Assembly (NCBI GenBank): GCA_902802105.1
Contig: CADCKR010000015.1
Location: 1-63,418, forward strand
DNA length: 63,418 nt
Source of the DNA: an uncultured Ruminococcus sp.
GTDB lineage: Bacteria; Bacillota; Clostridia; Oscillospirales; Acutalibacteraceae
Reading direction: 5' to 3'
Shown: in pieces, positions 9,022-17,006 of the stretch
How the letters are laid out: each line of letters starts with the position of its first letter
Position numbering within the stretch: position 1 is the stretch's first letter
Program-made: the position numbers and the translations under genes
Notes under the pieces: model-generated
What the model was told of the DNA's origin: nothing
What the model saw: only the letters and a program-made list of their open reading frames with translations
The model's database searches: none

Positions 9022-9582
9022 TTATTTTGCCGAAACGGGGTCGTCCGTGTTTTGGCTTGCAGCGCTTTCTTTTCGAGTACTCTTGGGAGCGTTTTTGCGC
9101 TGAGCTTTTTTTATTATCATTCTGCGCAGCTTTTGCAGACGGAAACGGTTATAGCGCTGTATGCATATAAACGGAAGGTTCCCTGCAATGAGCAGCACAG
9201 TGAGCAGCAGCCCGATATACAGTCTGTTTATGCTCAGCAGCACGACCGCAAAAAGACAGTTCACGGTGTGGTTCCACTCTCCGCGGCAGGTCTCTGCAAT
9301 GAATCGGTCAATATATTCTACCGAAACGCTGTCGAGATGGCTTTTTGAAAAGCCGTTTTTGCCTATGTGCTGCGGCAGATCATCCTTCCACCTGTTTATG
9401 TGAAGCACATCACTGTAGAAGCGTCCTTCCTTTTCCCAACGGTGAGGGCGGTAAAGCCGCTTGTCGGGAGAAAAGCGGCTGAGGTCAATGGCTATGCACA
9501 TAAAAAAAGCGGCGCAGTGCCATGCGATCCCAAGCAGTATGTTTATTATAAGCGTGGTCCAGATGCTGTGTGTTCCAAGCAA
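9022..9582 (-). CDS. CrtO-like acyltransferase (glycosyl-4,4'-diaponeurosporenoate acyltransferase family)
   Basis: A 186-residue membrane protein with hydrophobic helices at about 9-30 and 107-137. The middle carries the family motif INRWKDDLPQHIGKNGF with the following FSKSHL, and the C-terminal part has NLPFICIQRYNRFRL, both diagnostic of the CrtO acyltransferase family. In staphylococci that enzyme esterifies a glycosylated carotenoid. No carotenoid genes are visible here, so the acceptor is likely another lipid or glycolipid (inference). The start is TTG at 9582, supported by AAGGAG nine bases upstream. It precedes rsmE in a probable two-gene operon. Confidence 0.75.
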   Translation of the reverse strand: MLGTHSIWTTLIINILLGIAWHCAAFFMCIAIDLSRFSPDKRLYRPHRWEKEGRFYSDVLHINRWKDDLPQHIGKNGFSKSHLDSVSVEYIDRFIAETCRGEWNHTVNCLFAVVLLSINRLYIGLLLTVLLIAGNLPFICIQRYNRFRLQKLRRMIIKKAQRKNAPKSTRKESAASQNTDDPVSAK

Positions 9583-9843
9583 ATAATGTCACTCCTTCTC
9601 ATTGGCGTTAATGACCCTATAAATAAATATAGTTGATTTTGAGCAAAACTTTGTTAATAAAATATGAACATTTGCGGTGCTTTGGAATATCCTTTAGAAT
9701 AATTATCAGTTGTTATCCTGTGACAAAAATGGTAAAATACTAATAGCCGTCTTTGTTTATGCAGCAGCAGAGGAGTGGTGATTTTGATGCAGGCAGCATA
9801 GACAGCGGTAAACTATAAATATTGTAAAAAAGGGGGTCGTGCC

Positions 9844-10356
9844 ATGCGTAAGGAGGTACCTGAGAATGAGAAGCTTAATGACATTGAGAAAAAGCTTGTG
9901 AAGCTTCTTAAAGAAAAGGGAATGAAGGCATCAAGCGCAGAAAGCCTGACGGGAGGGCTTGTGTCGAAGCTGATAACAGATGTATCGGGAGCATCTGAGG
10001 TCTTTGAGTGCGGTGTATGCTCATATTCAAACCGCATAAAGCATGAGGTGCTGGGCGTCAGCAGCGAAACGCTGAAAAGCTTTACCGAGTACAGTGAGGA
10101 ATGTGCAAAGGAGATGGCGTCGGGCGTGCGCAGGCTTGCAGGAGCGGATATCGGGATTTCCACCACGGGCATAGCAGGACCCGGAGGCGGTAGCAAAGAA
10201 AAGCCTGTCGGTACAGTATATGTCGGCATAAGCACAAAAAATGACACGAATGCTTATGAGTTTCGCATGGGAGAGTACGGCGGCAGAGCAGAAATACGCA
10301 AGGCTGCGGCGGCTTGTGCGCTTTTCCTTGGGTATGAGGCTCTTAAAAAACTTTGA
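9844..10356 (+). CDS. pncC: CinA C-terminal family protein / nicotinamide-nucleotide amidohydrolase (PncC)
   Basis: A 170-residue stand-alone CinA C-terminal domain, the family that deamidates nicotinamide mononucleotide to nicotinic acid mononucleotide in pyridine nucleotide salvage. Landmarks are SSAESLTGGLVSKLITDVSGAS, the YSNRIKHEVLGV segment, and TGIAGPGGGS followed by KPVGTVYVGI. The N-terminal molybdopterin-binding-like domain of full-length CinA is absent, as is common in pncC. ATG 9844 is preceded by GGGGGT. A perfect AGGAGGT lies just inside the gene at 9851, but its nearest ATG (9866) is out of frame, so the upstream start is kept. Confidence 0.9.
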   Translation: MRKEVPENEKLNDIEKKLVKLLKEKGMKASSAESLTGGLVSKLITDVSGASEVFECGVCSYSNRIKHEVLGVSSETLKSFTEYSEECAKEMASGVRRLAGADIGISTTGIAGPGGGSKEKPVGTVYVGISTKNDTNAYEFRMGEYGGRAEIRKAAAACALFLGYEALKKL

Positions 10357-10388
10357 TGCCAAAGTCCAGACCGCCGGAGTGAGTAGAT

Positions 10389-10550
10389 CAGTGTCTGCTA
10401 AAGGAGTTTTGGCAAAAGACCGCGGATTTATGTTCTTCTGCGGCAATGACTGACGAATGAGCAGAACAAAGCGAGTGTAAACGAGCGGAGCGGTCATGGG
10501 TGCGCAGGCTCTGCGCCGGTCATGGGTGCGGCAGCTTGCCGCCCGCCGGA
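10389..10550 (-). repeat. Dispersed repeat family 2 (reverse copy) with GC-rich hairpins
   Basis: In the 410-base gap before malQ-glgP, 10389-10443 is the reverse complement of an element that recurs at 59371-59430 (TAGAAGAACATAAATC, GCGGTCTTTTGCC, TTAGCAGAC). The similarity extends into CATTCGTCA-containing flanks. Two GC-rich palindromes follow at about 10498-10550 (GCGCAGGCTCTGCGCC and GCGGCAGCTTGCCGCC), each preceded by GGTCATGGGT. Confidence 0.65.
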
Positions 10551-10656
10551 ATAATCATTTTCTCGTTGATTTTGTCATAAAGAAGCACATTACAACAAAT
10601 GACATAAATATATCAATAAAATATCAGAAATTATTGTAAAAATGTGTGAAAAACTA

Positions 10657-10685
10657 TTGATTATAGAAAATAATTATGTTAAAAT
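10657..10685 (+). promoter_or_regulatory. Sigma-A promoter of the malQ-glgP fusion
   Basis: TTGATT (10657-10662), a 17-base spacer and TAAAAT (10680-10685) lie about 80 bases upstream of the start. The surrounding 10551-10750 is AT-rich with no other gene visible. Confidence 0.6.
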
Positions 10686-10766
10686 GTGTAATGAATAATA
10701 ATCCCCATAAGCTTCTGCACAAAAAGTGCTGAGAAATAATTATTTCGGATTGGAGATGATTTGCAA

Positions 10767-13700
10767 ATGGCAAGAAGTGCGGGCATACTTATGCCCATCA
10801 CATCCCTTCCGTCTCCCTATGGTATTGGTACTATGGGTCAGGCGGCGTATGACTTCGTTGACTTCCTGAAGGCATCGGGTCAGCAGTACTGGCAGCTTTT
10901 GCCGGTGGGTCCTACAAGTTACGGTGATTCACCGTATCAGTCTTTCTCGACCTACGCAGGCAACCCCTACCTCATCGATCTTGACAAGCTTTGCGAAGAA
11001 GAGCTCCTCAATAAAGAGGATCTCAGAAAGATCGACTGGGGCTCAAACGATCAGTATGTAGATTATGAAAAGGTCTACAACGAGCGTTTTAAGGTCCTCA
11101 GACAGGCGTATGAGAACTTCAAGACAAGAAATCAGCAGGAATACTGGGATTTCATGCGTGACGAGGATCGCTGGCTCACAGATTATGCACTCTATATGGC
11201 TGTAAAGAAGCTGTTTGACGACAAGGCATGGCCCGAATGGCCCGATCATCTGATCAAATACAGAAATCCCGATACGATCAGACACTATCTGAACTACCTC
11301 TATGAGGACGTAATGTTCTGGAAGTTCGTTCAGTTCCTGTTCTATAAGCAGTGGGGAGAGCTCAAGCAGTATGCTAACGACAACGGCATCAAGCTCTTCG
11401 GCGATATGCCTATCTATGTTGCTATGGACAGTGCTGACACATGGGCAAATCCTGAGGTGTTCTGGCTTGACGATGAGAGAAAGCCGGTCTGCGTTGCAGG
11501 ATGTCCGCCAGATTATTTCTCTGAGACAGGCCAGCTCTGGGGCAACCCGCTGTATGACTGGATCTATCTTGAGGAAACAGGCTTCGATTGGTGGATCAGA
11601 CGTGTAGAGGGCGCTGCAAGAATGTTCGATATCACAAGAATCGACCATTTCAGAGCCTTTGACCAGTTCTATGCTATTCCCTACGGCTCAGAAACAGCTA
11701 TAAACGGCGAGTGGATAGACGGTCCTAACATGAAGTTCTTCTGGAAGATGAGAGAGCGCCTTGGCGATGTTCCGATCATTGCAGAGGACCTCGGACACAT
11801 GACTCCCGGAGTCAAGAAGCTGCTCAAGGATTCTGGCTATCCCGGAATGAAGATCCTGGAGTTTGCTTTTGATTCACGTACAGACAGCGACTATCTGCCT
11901 CATAACTACACAAGCAACAGCGTGTGCTATACAGGTACCCACGATAACGATACTATCATGGGCTGGCTCAAGACCATCAAGAGAAAGGATTTCGAGTTTG
12001 CTAAGGAGTATTGCAACCTCAGCAAGAAGGAAGGCTACAACTGGGGCTTCATACGCACTGCTTATGCAAGTGTAAGCGATTATGCTATCGTTCAGATGCA
12101 GGATATCCTTGGTCTCGGCGGAGAAGCAAGAATGAACGAGCCTTCAACGCTCGGCGGCAACTGGACATGGAGAATGAAGGCAGGAGCTATTACACCTGCA
12201 ATATCTAAAAAGCTTTATAATTTGGCAAAAATATACAGAAGGCTGGAGGATGACAAAAAGATGAAGAAGAATGCCATTGTTGACAATCTTGTTCTTACCG
12301 CAAAGAACGAGTACTGTAAGGAGCTCAGTGAGCTTTCACCTGCAGAACTGCACGAGGCACTAGGTAAGGCTATGATGGGCGCAATTTCCGAGAAGTGGGC
12401 AGAAAGCAAGAGAAACCACGCAGAGCATCGCCGCGCATACTATCTGTCAGCAGAGTTCCTTATGGGACGTATGATGTACAACAATCTTTATGCTATGGGA
12501 GTGCTCAAGCACACTAAGAAGCTCCTTGAAGAAAAGGGTATTGATATAAACGTATTTGAAGAGATAGATGATGCTGCTCTCGGTAACGGTGGTCTCGGCA
12601 GACTTGCTGCCTGCTTCCTTGATTCGGCAGCAACACATGACGTTCCTCTCGACGGCTACGGCATCCGCTATAAGTATGGTCTTTTCAAGCAGGAGATCAG
12701 AGACGGCTTCCAGGTAGAGGTAGCTGACGACTGGCAGCGCTTTGGTGATCCGTGGTGCATAAAGAGACCCGAGGATACAGTTATCGTAGAGTTTGCAGAT
12801 CAGAAGGTAAAGGCTGTTCCCTATGATATGGCTGTTATCGGCTATGGCACAGACAATATCAATACACTTCGTCTCTGGGAGGCAGAGGCTGTAAGCGACT
12901 TTAACTTCCTGGAGTTCAATAACTGCCAGTATGATGCAGCTGTAAGGGATAAGAACGCTGCCGAGAATATCTCCAAGGTTCTCTATCCGAACGACAACAG
13001 CCATGAGGGCAAGGTGCTCAGACTCAAGCAGCAGTACTTCTTCTCATCCGCTTCACTGCAGGATATCCTCAAGAGATACAAGCAGCGTCACGGCACAGAG
13101 TTCAAGTATTTTGCAGACGAAACTGTTATCCAGCTCAACGATACACATCCCACGATCTCTATTCCTGAGCTTGTAAGACTTCTTACAAGAGAAGGCTGCG
13201 ACTTTGACTGGGCTCTGGATGTTGCACGCAGAACATTTGCATACACCAACCACACAGTAATGCAGGAGGCTCTTGAGAAGTGGAGCATCGACCTTATGAA
13301 GGGTATCCTTCCTGAGATCTATGAGATCATCGTCAAGATCAACGACCGTCTTGTTAATGAGCTTAAATCCAAGGGCTACGATCAGCCCATCGAGAAGGCT
13401 AAGAAGGGCGAAACACCCAAGACCAAGATGGACAACATGGTCATCATTGACGGCCAGCGCGTACACATGGCTCGTATGGCTACATACTGCTCAAGCTATG
13501 TAAACGGCGTTGCTGCTATCCATACACAGATCCTCAAGGACGACACACTCAAAGAGTGGTATGAGCTCTATCCTGAGCGTTTCCAGAACAAGACAAACGG
13601 CGTTACACAGCGCCGCTGGCTCGGTCTCTGCAACCCTGAGCTCTCTGAGTTCATCACAGACCTTATCGGCAAGAAGTGGGTAAGAAATCTTGACGACCTT

Positions 13701-14654
13701 AAGAGACTTGAATCCAAGATCACTGATGAGAACGTTGACAAGTTCTGCGGTATCAAATATCAGAAGAAGAAGCAGCTTGCTGAGTTTATTCAGAAGCACG
13801 AAGGCATCTGGATCGATCCTGACTTTATGTTTGACATCCAGGTAAAGCGTCTGCATGAGTACAAGAGACAGCTTATGAATGCTTTCTCGATCATGGCTAT
13901 CTACTTCCGCCTGAAGGAAGGCAAGCTCCCCAACTTCACTCCTACAGCTTTCATCTTTGGTGCTAAGGCTGCTCCGGGTTATGCAAGAGCTAAGGCTATC
14001 ATCAAGTATATCAACGAGATCGCTAACCTCATCAACAATGACCCCGAGGTCAACAACAGGATGAAGGTAGTATTCGTATCAAACTACAATGTTTCTTATG
14101 CTGAGAAGATCATTCCTGCTGCTGATATCCATGAGCAGATCTCTACCGCAGGTACAGAGGCTTCCGGTACAAGCAACATGAAGTTCATGATAAACGGTGC
14201 TGTTACTATCGGTACATGGGACGGCGCTAACATCGAGATCGCTGAGAATGCAGGCATCGACAACGAGTATATCTTCGGCGCAAGAGTTGAAGAGATCAAC
14301 GAGATCAAGGATACATACGATCCCAAGAAGATCTATGACTCCAATCCTGAGATCAAGAGAGTTATCGACACACTCGTTGACGGTCGTTTCTCAGACGGCG
14401 GCAAGACCGGCGAGGGCTCATTCAAGGAGCTGCATGATTCTCTCCTTGAGGGTGCTTCATGGCATCAGGCAGACCACTACTTCATCCTCAGAGACCTTCC
14501 TGAGTATATCGAGACAAAGGTAAGAGTCAACAACGATTACAAGGATAAGAGATCGTTTGCAAGAAAGTGCCTCATGAACACTGCAAATTCCGGACAGTTC
14601 TCATCCGACCGTACTATCCTCCAGTATGCTACAGAGCTCTGGAAGGTTAAATGA
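10767..14654 (+). CDS. Fused 4-alpha-glucanotransferase / glycogen phosphorylase (MalQ-GlgP)
   Basis: A 1295-residue cytoplasmic enzyme with two complete glucan-processing domains. Residues 1-~485 are a GH77 amylomaltase: GDMPIYVAMDSADTW, RIDHFRAFDQF (nucleophile Asp), IIAEDLGHMTPGV (acid/base Glu) and YTGTHDNDT. Residues ~490-1295 are a GT35 phosphorylase: LGNGGLGRLAACFLDS, QLNDTHPTISIPELVR, VKRLHEYKRQLMN and TEASGTSNMKF with the pyridoxal-phosphate Lys. The junction (~485-500) is short, with no internal stop. The first domain would disproportionate maltodextrins and the second release glucose-1-phosphate from lengthened chains. ATG 10767 is chosen (GGAG upstream); TTG 10761 is possible. It has its own promoter and terminator. 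Confidence 0.95.
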   Translation: MARSAGILMPITSLPSPYGIGTMGQAAYDFVDFLKASGQQYWQLLPVGPTSYGDSPYQSFSTYAGNPYLIDLDKLCEEELLNKEDLRKIDWGSNDQYVDYEKVYNERFKVLRQAYENFKTRNQQEYWDFMRDEDRWLTDYALYMAVKKLFDDKAWPEWPDHLIKYRNPDTIRHYLNYLYEDVMFWKFVQFLFYKQWGELKQYANDNGIKLFGDMPIYVAMDSADTWANPEVFWLDDERKPVCVAGCPPDYFSETGQLWGNPLYDWIYLEETGFDWWIRRVEGAARMFDITRIDHFRAFDQFYAIPYGSETAINGEWIDGPNMKFFWKMRERLGDVPIIAEDLGHMTPGVKKLLKDSGYPGMKILEFAFDSRTDSDYLPHNYTSNSVCYTGTHDNDTIMGWLKTIKRKDFEFAKEYCNLSKKEGYNWGFIRTAYASVSDYAIVQMQDILGLGGEARMNEPSTLGGNWTWRMKAGAITPAISKKLYNLAKIYRRLEDDKKMKKNAIVDNLVLTAKNEYCKELSELSPAELHEALGKAMMGAISEKWAESKRNHAEHRRAYYLSAEFLMGRMMYNNLYAMGVLKHTKKLLEEKGIDINVFEEIDDAALGNGGLGRLAACFLDSAATHDVPLDGYGIRYKYGLFKQEIRDGFQVEVADDWQRFGDPWCIKRPEDTVIVEFADQKVKAVPYDMAVIGYGTDNINTLRLWEAEAVSDFNFLEFNNCQYDAAVRDKNAAENISKVLYPNDNSHEGKVLRLKQQYFFSSASLQDILKRYKQRHGTEFKYFADETVIQLNDTHPTISIPELVRLLTREGCDFDWALDVARRTFAYTNHTVMQEALEKWSIDLMKGILPEIYEIIVKINDRLVNELKSKGYDQPIEKAKKGETPKTKMDNMVIIDGQRVHMARMATYCSSYVNGVAAIHTQILKDDTLKEWYELYPERFQNKTNGVTQRRWLGLCNPELSEFITDLIGKKWVRNLDDLKRLESKITDENVDKFCGIKYQKKKQLAEFIQKHEGIWIDPDFMFDIQVKRLHEYKRQLMNAFSIMAIYFRLKEGKLPNFTPTAFIFGAKAAPGYARAKAIIKYINEIANLINNDPEVNNRMKVVFVSNYNVSYAEKIIPAADIHEQISTAGTEASGTSNMKFMINGAVTIGTWDGANIEIAENAGIDNEYIFGARVEEINEIKDTYDPKKIYDSNPEIKRVIDTLVDGRFSDGGKTGEGSFKELHDSLLEGASWHQADHYFILRDLPEYIETKVRVNNDYKDKRSFARKCLMNTANSGQFSSDRTILQYATELWKVK

Positions 14655-14682
14655 TCCGATACTGATTGACCTGAAATAAACT

Positions 14683-14718
14683 GATCCCCGACATTCAGAA
14701 CGTGTCGGGGATCTTTTT
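14683..14718 (+). terminator. Intrinsic terminator of malQ-glgP
   Basis: An 11-bp stem (GATCCCCGACA / TGTCGGGGATC) followed by TTTTT lies 29 bases after the stop. Confidence 0.9.
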
Positions 14719-14805
14719 GTCGGTTTAGTCAAAAACTATGTGCAGGCTGTCGGGAAGTATTGAAAAAAGACAAAGACTGTGATAGAATATCAAAGGAATG
14801 TACTG

Positions 14806-15148
14806 ATGCTGTTATTTGCTAAAAAGCAGACAAACGCAGGAGATCGGATGGCTGTCTTGCCTGAGCAGATGAAAGAGCCGGGCTTTGAGTATGACCGGTC
14901 TTCACTTATCGGATATCGCATGGCGGAGAAATTTGATTTTACAGTATGCGTTCAAGAGCATAGGAGTGGATATCAGCTTTGGCGACGCGCTTAAAATGAT
15001 GCCTGAATATATCCGCATGAATATAGGCGCAGCTTTGTTTAATAATATTTTTGGAGTGCTGACATATATCGGCGGTGCTGTTATATGTGTTATACAGTAC
15101 ATAAACGACATTAAGGTAAGCGGCCGGGCTGTAATGCTCATTAAATAG
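14806..15148 (+). pseudogene. Possible frameshifted small membrane protein gene
   Basis: A 62-codon frame starts at ATG 14806 with AAAGGA eight bases upstream and stops at 14994. An overlapping frame (+1) stays open from about 14885 to 15148 and encodes an amphipathic stretch plus one clear membrane helix (IFGVLTYIGGAVICVIQYI). Read together with a shift near 14945, they would give one ~110-residue protein with a single membrane segment. I recognise neither half. It could be a decayed gene, two tiny genes, or chance. The rest of the 14655-15211 gap shows only the malQ-glgP terminator. Confidence 0.3.
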
Positions 15149-15211
15149 ATTTTAAGCTCTGACAAGCTGTCTGGCAGGATTTGTTTTTGTGAGTAATGCC
15201 TGCATGAAATT

Positions 15212-16195
15212 ATGGATCGAAAAACCGGATCGGCGGTGAAGGATTTGACTGAAAGTGAGTTTCAGGAGTTTATTATTACACTTGGATACAGATATAACGA
15301 AAAGTCGAAAGCGGCCTTCAATACGTTTGAGGGCTTTCATAGCGTGATCGTTTTCAGGGAAGCTGAAAACAGATATTCGCTGCGGCTCGAATGTGCAGTA
15401 AAAAGCGCCGAAGACGGACAAAAGGTGCTCGGGGATATCAGGGCTTTTCATGAGGAGCACAAGAATTATGTCATAAAGACTGCCCTGAAAAGGCGCTGTA
15501 TTGAGGTCGAGCTGAAAATGACAATAGATTCCGAACTTGACAAGGAGCAGATACGGGCTCTGGTGCATCTTATGACGGTGCTTTTCAAGAGCGGAAGACT
15601 TGCGCCTACCTGTCGGGTGTGTGCCAGGCAGCGAAAAACAGGCGTCTATGTGATAGGCAAGGAGCTTATGCCGGTGTGTGACGCCTGTATCGCCCGCAAA
15701 CGCAGGCTGTATGAAAGGCGCAGGGATATGTTTGACAAGAAAACACAGAATATGGCAGGCGGTATCGTCGGGGCTGTGTTTGGTGCGCTGCTCGGCGGAA
15801 TGATAAATGTGCTGCTCTATCAGATATTTCCGGTCAGAGGAATATGGAGCGTATTTGTCGTGGTGCTTTCCTTCTGCGGATTTGTTGTTACGGGCAGGAG
15901 AGCTACCAGAAAAAGCGCCGTGATATGTGAGATCATTTCGGCTCTGGTGTTCATATTATCCGAGTATGCCGCAATGATAATGGAAACTGCGATAATGATC
16001 GAAAGAGAGGGCGGCGGCATTGCTGTTACCGAAGCGGCGGATATTATCAATTCAGGCCTTGGCGATATGTCGATGCTGATGTCGGGACTGACAGAGGTAT
16101 TGGTGGGGCTTGTTGTGATGGCGGCTGTCGGCGGGATATATCTTCTCAAAAGAGCGCTCACACGTCCGACCAAAATATCGAAGAATCTCCTATAA
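15212..16195 (+). CDS. Zinc-knuckle multi-pass membrane protein of unknown function
   Basis: A 327-residue protein. The N-terminal ~135 residues form a soluble alpha/beta domain that I do not recognise. Next comes a four-cysteine knuckle (CRVCARQ ... VCDACIARKR, ~138-170) that should bind zinc. After it come four to five hydrophobic helices (about 185-207, 213-230, 238-262 and 290-312), with glycine-rich GGIVGAVFGALLGGMINV in the first. A basic tail ends the protein. The start lacks a strong ribosome binding site, so an alternative start is possible. A strong terminator follows within 10 bases of the stop. The topology suggests a cytoplasmic sensor domain tethered to the membrane, but no function is assigned. 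Confidence 0.75.
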   Translation: MDRKTGSAVKDLTESEFQEFIITLGYRYNEKSKAAFNTFEGFHSVIVFREAENRYSLRLECAVKSAEDGQKVLGDIRAFHEEHKNYVIKTALKRRCIEVELKMTIDSELDKEQIRALVHLMTVLFKSGRLAPTCRVCARQRKTGVYVIGKELMPVCDACIARKRRLYERRRDMFDKKTQNMAGGIVGAVFGALLGGMINVLLYQIFPVRGIWSVFVVVLSFCGFVVTGRRATRKSAVICEIISALVFILSEYAAMIMETAIMIEREGGGIAVTEAADIINSGLGDMSMLMSGLTEVLVGLVVMAAVGGIYLLKRALTRPTKISKNLL

Positions 16196-16201
16196 ATTAA
16201 G

Positions 16202-16234
16202 GCAGCAGACACACGTTTTGTCTGCTGCTTTTTT
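16202..16234 (+). terminator. Intrinsic terminator
   Basis: A 10-bp stem (GCAGCAGACA / TGTCTGCTGC) followed directly by TTTTTT. Confidence 0.9.
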
Positions 16235-16235
16235 G

Positions 16236-16364
16236 CACAAAAAGGTCAGGGACATCGGCTCAACGATGTCCCTGAATCACCTTCAGATATAAGATTAAAG
16301 AAAGGGGTTTGACAGCAATGCTACAATATATTGTGTTGGGTCGCTACTCCGGACAATATATCTT
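16236..16364 (-). ncRNA. Minus-strand small RNA candidate 1
   Basis: On the minus strand, a promoter at 16371-16399 predicts a start near 16364. The predicted ~130-base transcript has no useful ORF. It contains a single-stranded-looking AAACCCCTTTCTTTAATC segment that could pair with Shine-Dalgarno-like sequences. It ends in a perfect 12-bp hairpin (16246-16275, TCAGGGACATCG) followed by CCTTTTTG. Promoter, spacing and terminator together support a small RNA gene; transcription is not shown. Confidence 0.45.
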
Positions 16365-16370
16365 GTACAT

Positions 16371-16399
16371 ATTATGGTATAATTGACTAAAAAGGTCAA
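16371..16399 (-). promoter_or_regulatory. Minus-strand sigma-A promoter for small RNA candidate 1
   Basis: On the minus strand, TTGACC (16394-16399), exactly 17 bases, then CATAAT (16371-16376). No minus-strand gene follows except the hairpin-terminated stretch ending near 16236. Confidence 0.5.
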
Positions 16400-16472
16400 G
16401 CAAAAAAGTGAATTTTTTGCCGATAAAACCAAACAAAATTTCATTTCAATTTTTGTCAGCCTTGCCGACCTG

Positions 16473-16630
16473 ATACTAACACCTAACAAAAAGCAGACAA
16501 TTTTTGCGGTCTGATTTCCGCAATACTTTGTTGTAGTTCTCGGGATCCGTCAGGATTCCTGCGTCCTTCGCCGTGTCTTGCGAAAATCATCCTCGCAAAC
16601 CTAAGCCTGCTTTTTATCAGGAATTAGTAT
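16473..16630. repeat. Dispersed palindromic repeat, family 1, copy 2 (with ~95-bp insert)
   Basis: Begins ATACTAACACCTAACAAAAAGCAGAC and ends CTTTTTATCAGGAATTAGTAT, like the 62-bp copies. The middle is expanded by about 95 bases (16518-16607) that contain no ORF and are unrelated to the other copies. Confidence 0.7.
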
Positions 16631-16655
16631 GAAAGGTCGGGCATACAAAAGTACA

Positions 16656-16766
16656 GAAAAGCACCCGGTCCAACAGAAGCTGACCGAGTGCTAATACATG
16701 GCTAAGGGTTAAGAAGGAGGGTAGAAATATAATACTCGGATGGTGCGGCTCCGTCTGTTGAGTACT
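16656..16766 (-). ncRNA. Minus-strand small RNA candidate 2
   Basis: A minus-strand TATAAT (16773-16778) predicts a start near 16766, although no good -35 is visible. The ~110-base transcript would carry ACCCTCCTTCTTAACC, which contains a full anti-Shine-Dalgarno CCTCCTT. It ends in an 11-position hairpin with one mismatch (16660-16692, AGCACTCGGTC), followed by TTTTCTG. The pyrimidine segment resembles that of candidate 1 (ACCCCTTTCTTTAA), so the two may be related. No ORF competes for this stretch. Confidence 0.35.
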
Positions 16767-16797
16767 AAAGTTATTATAGTACATAATTTGCCATAAA

Positions 16798-16830
16798 ATG
16801 TTAATATAATGTTAATATAATGTTAATAAG
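16798..16830. repeat. Three tandem 11-bp repeats
   Basis: ATGTTAATATA twice, then ATGTTAATAAG. The 11-bp period is one helical turn. The array lies between the small-RNA candidate and the glyA promoter and could be a binding or bending site. Confidence 0.6.
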
Positions 16831-16945
16831 CTTTAAAGTTTTTTAAACGGAGGAAATTTTCGGGTAAAAAAACAGGACAAACTCCGGAATATGGTCGTTT
16901 TTTGCATAAACAAGGCGTAAAAATGCATATCGTCTGCGATTTTAC

Positions 16946-16974
16946 TTGATTTAGGAAATGTAATGTTGTATAAT
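16946..16974 (+). promoter_or_regulatory. Sigma-A promoter of glyA
   Basis: TTGATT (16946-16951), 17 bases, TATAAT (16969-16974), about 30 bases before the glyA start. The 5' leader is too short for a riboswitch. Confidence 0.75.
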
Positions 16975-17006
16975 ATCAGTGAAATTTATTTAGGAGTTGG
17001 ATACCA

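Noticed and set aside
8680-9348. A 222-codon plus-strand frame opposite rsmE
   Set aside because: It is antisense to rsmE and the acyltransferase-like gene, has no ribosome binding site and a composition typical of a shadow frame.
9781-9801. Leader peptide before pncC (GAGGAG followed by a 4-codon frame)
   Set aside because: Too short and without attenuator-like hairpins downstream.
10767-14654. MalQ-GlgP junction as an assembly or sequencing artefact
   Set aside because: Both domains are full length, the frame is continuous, codon use is uniform, and promoter and terminator bracket the whole gene.
15212-16195. Rhomboid or peptidase assignment for the zinc-knuckle membrane protein
   Set aside because: No catalytic Ser/His or metalloprotease motif in the membrane helices.
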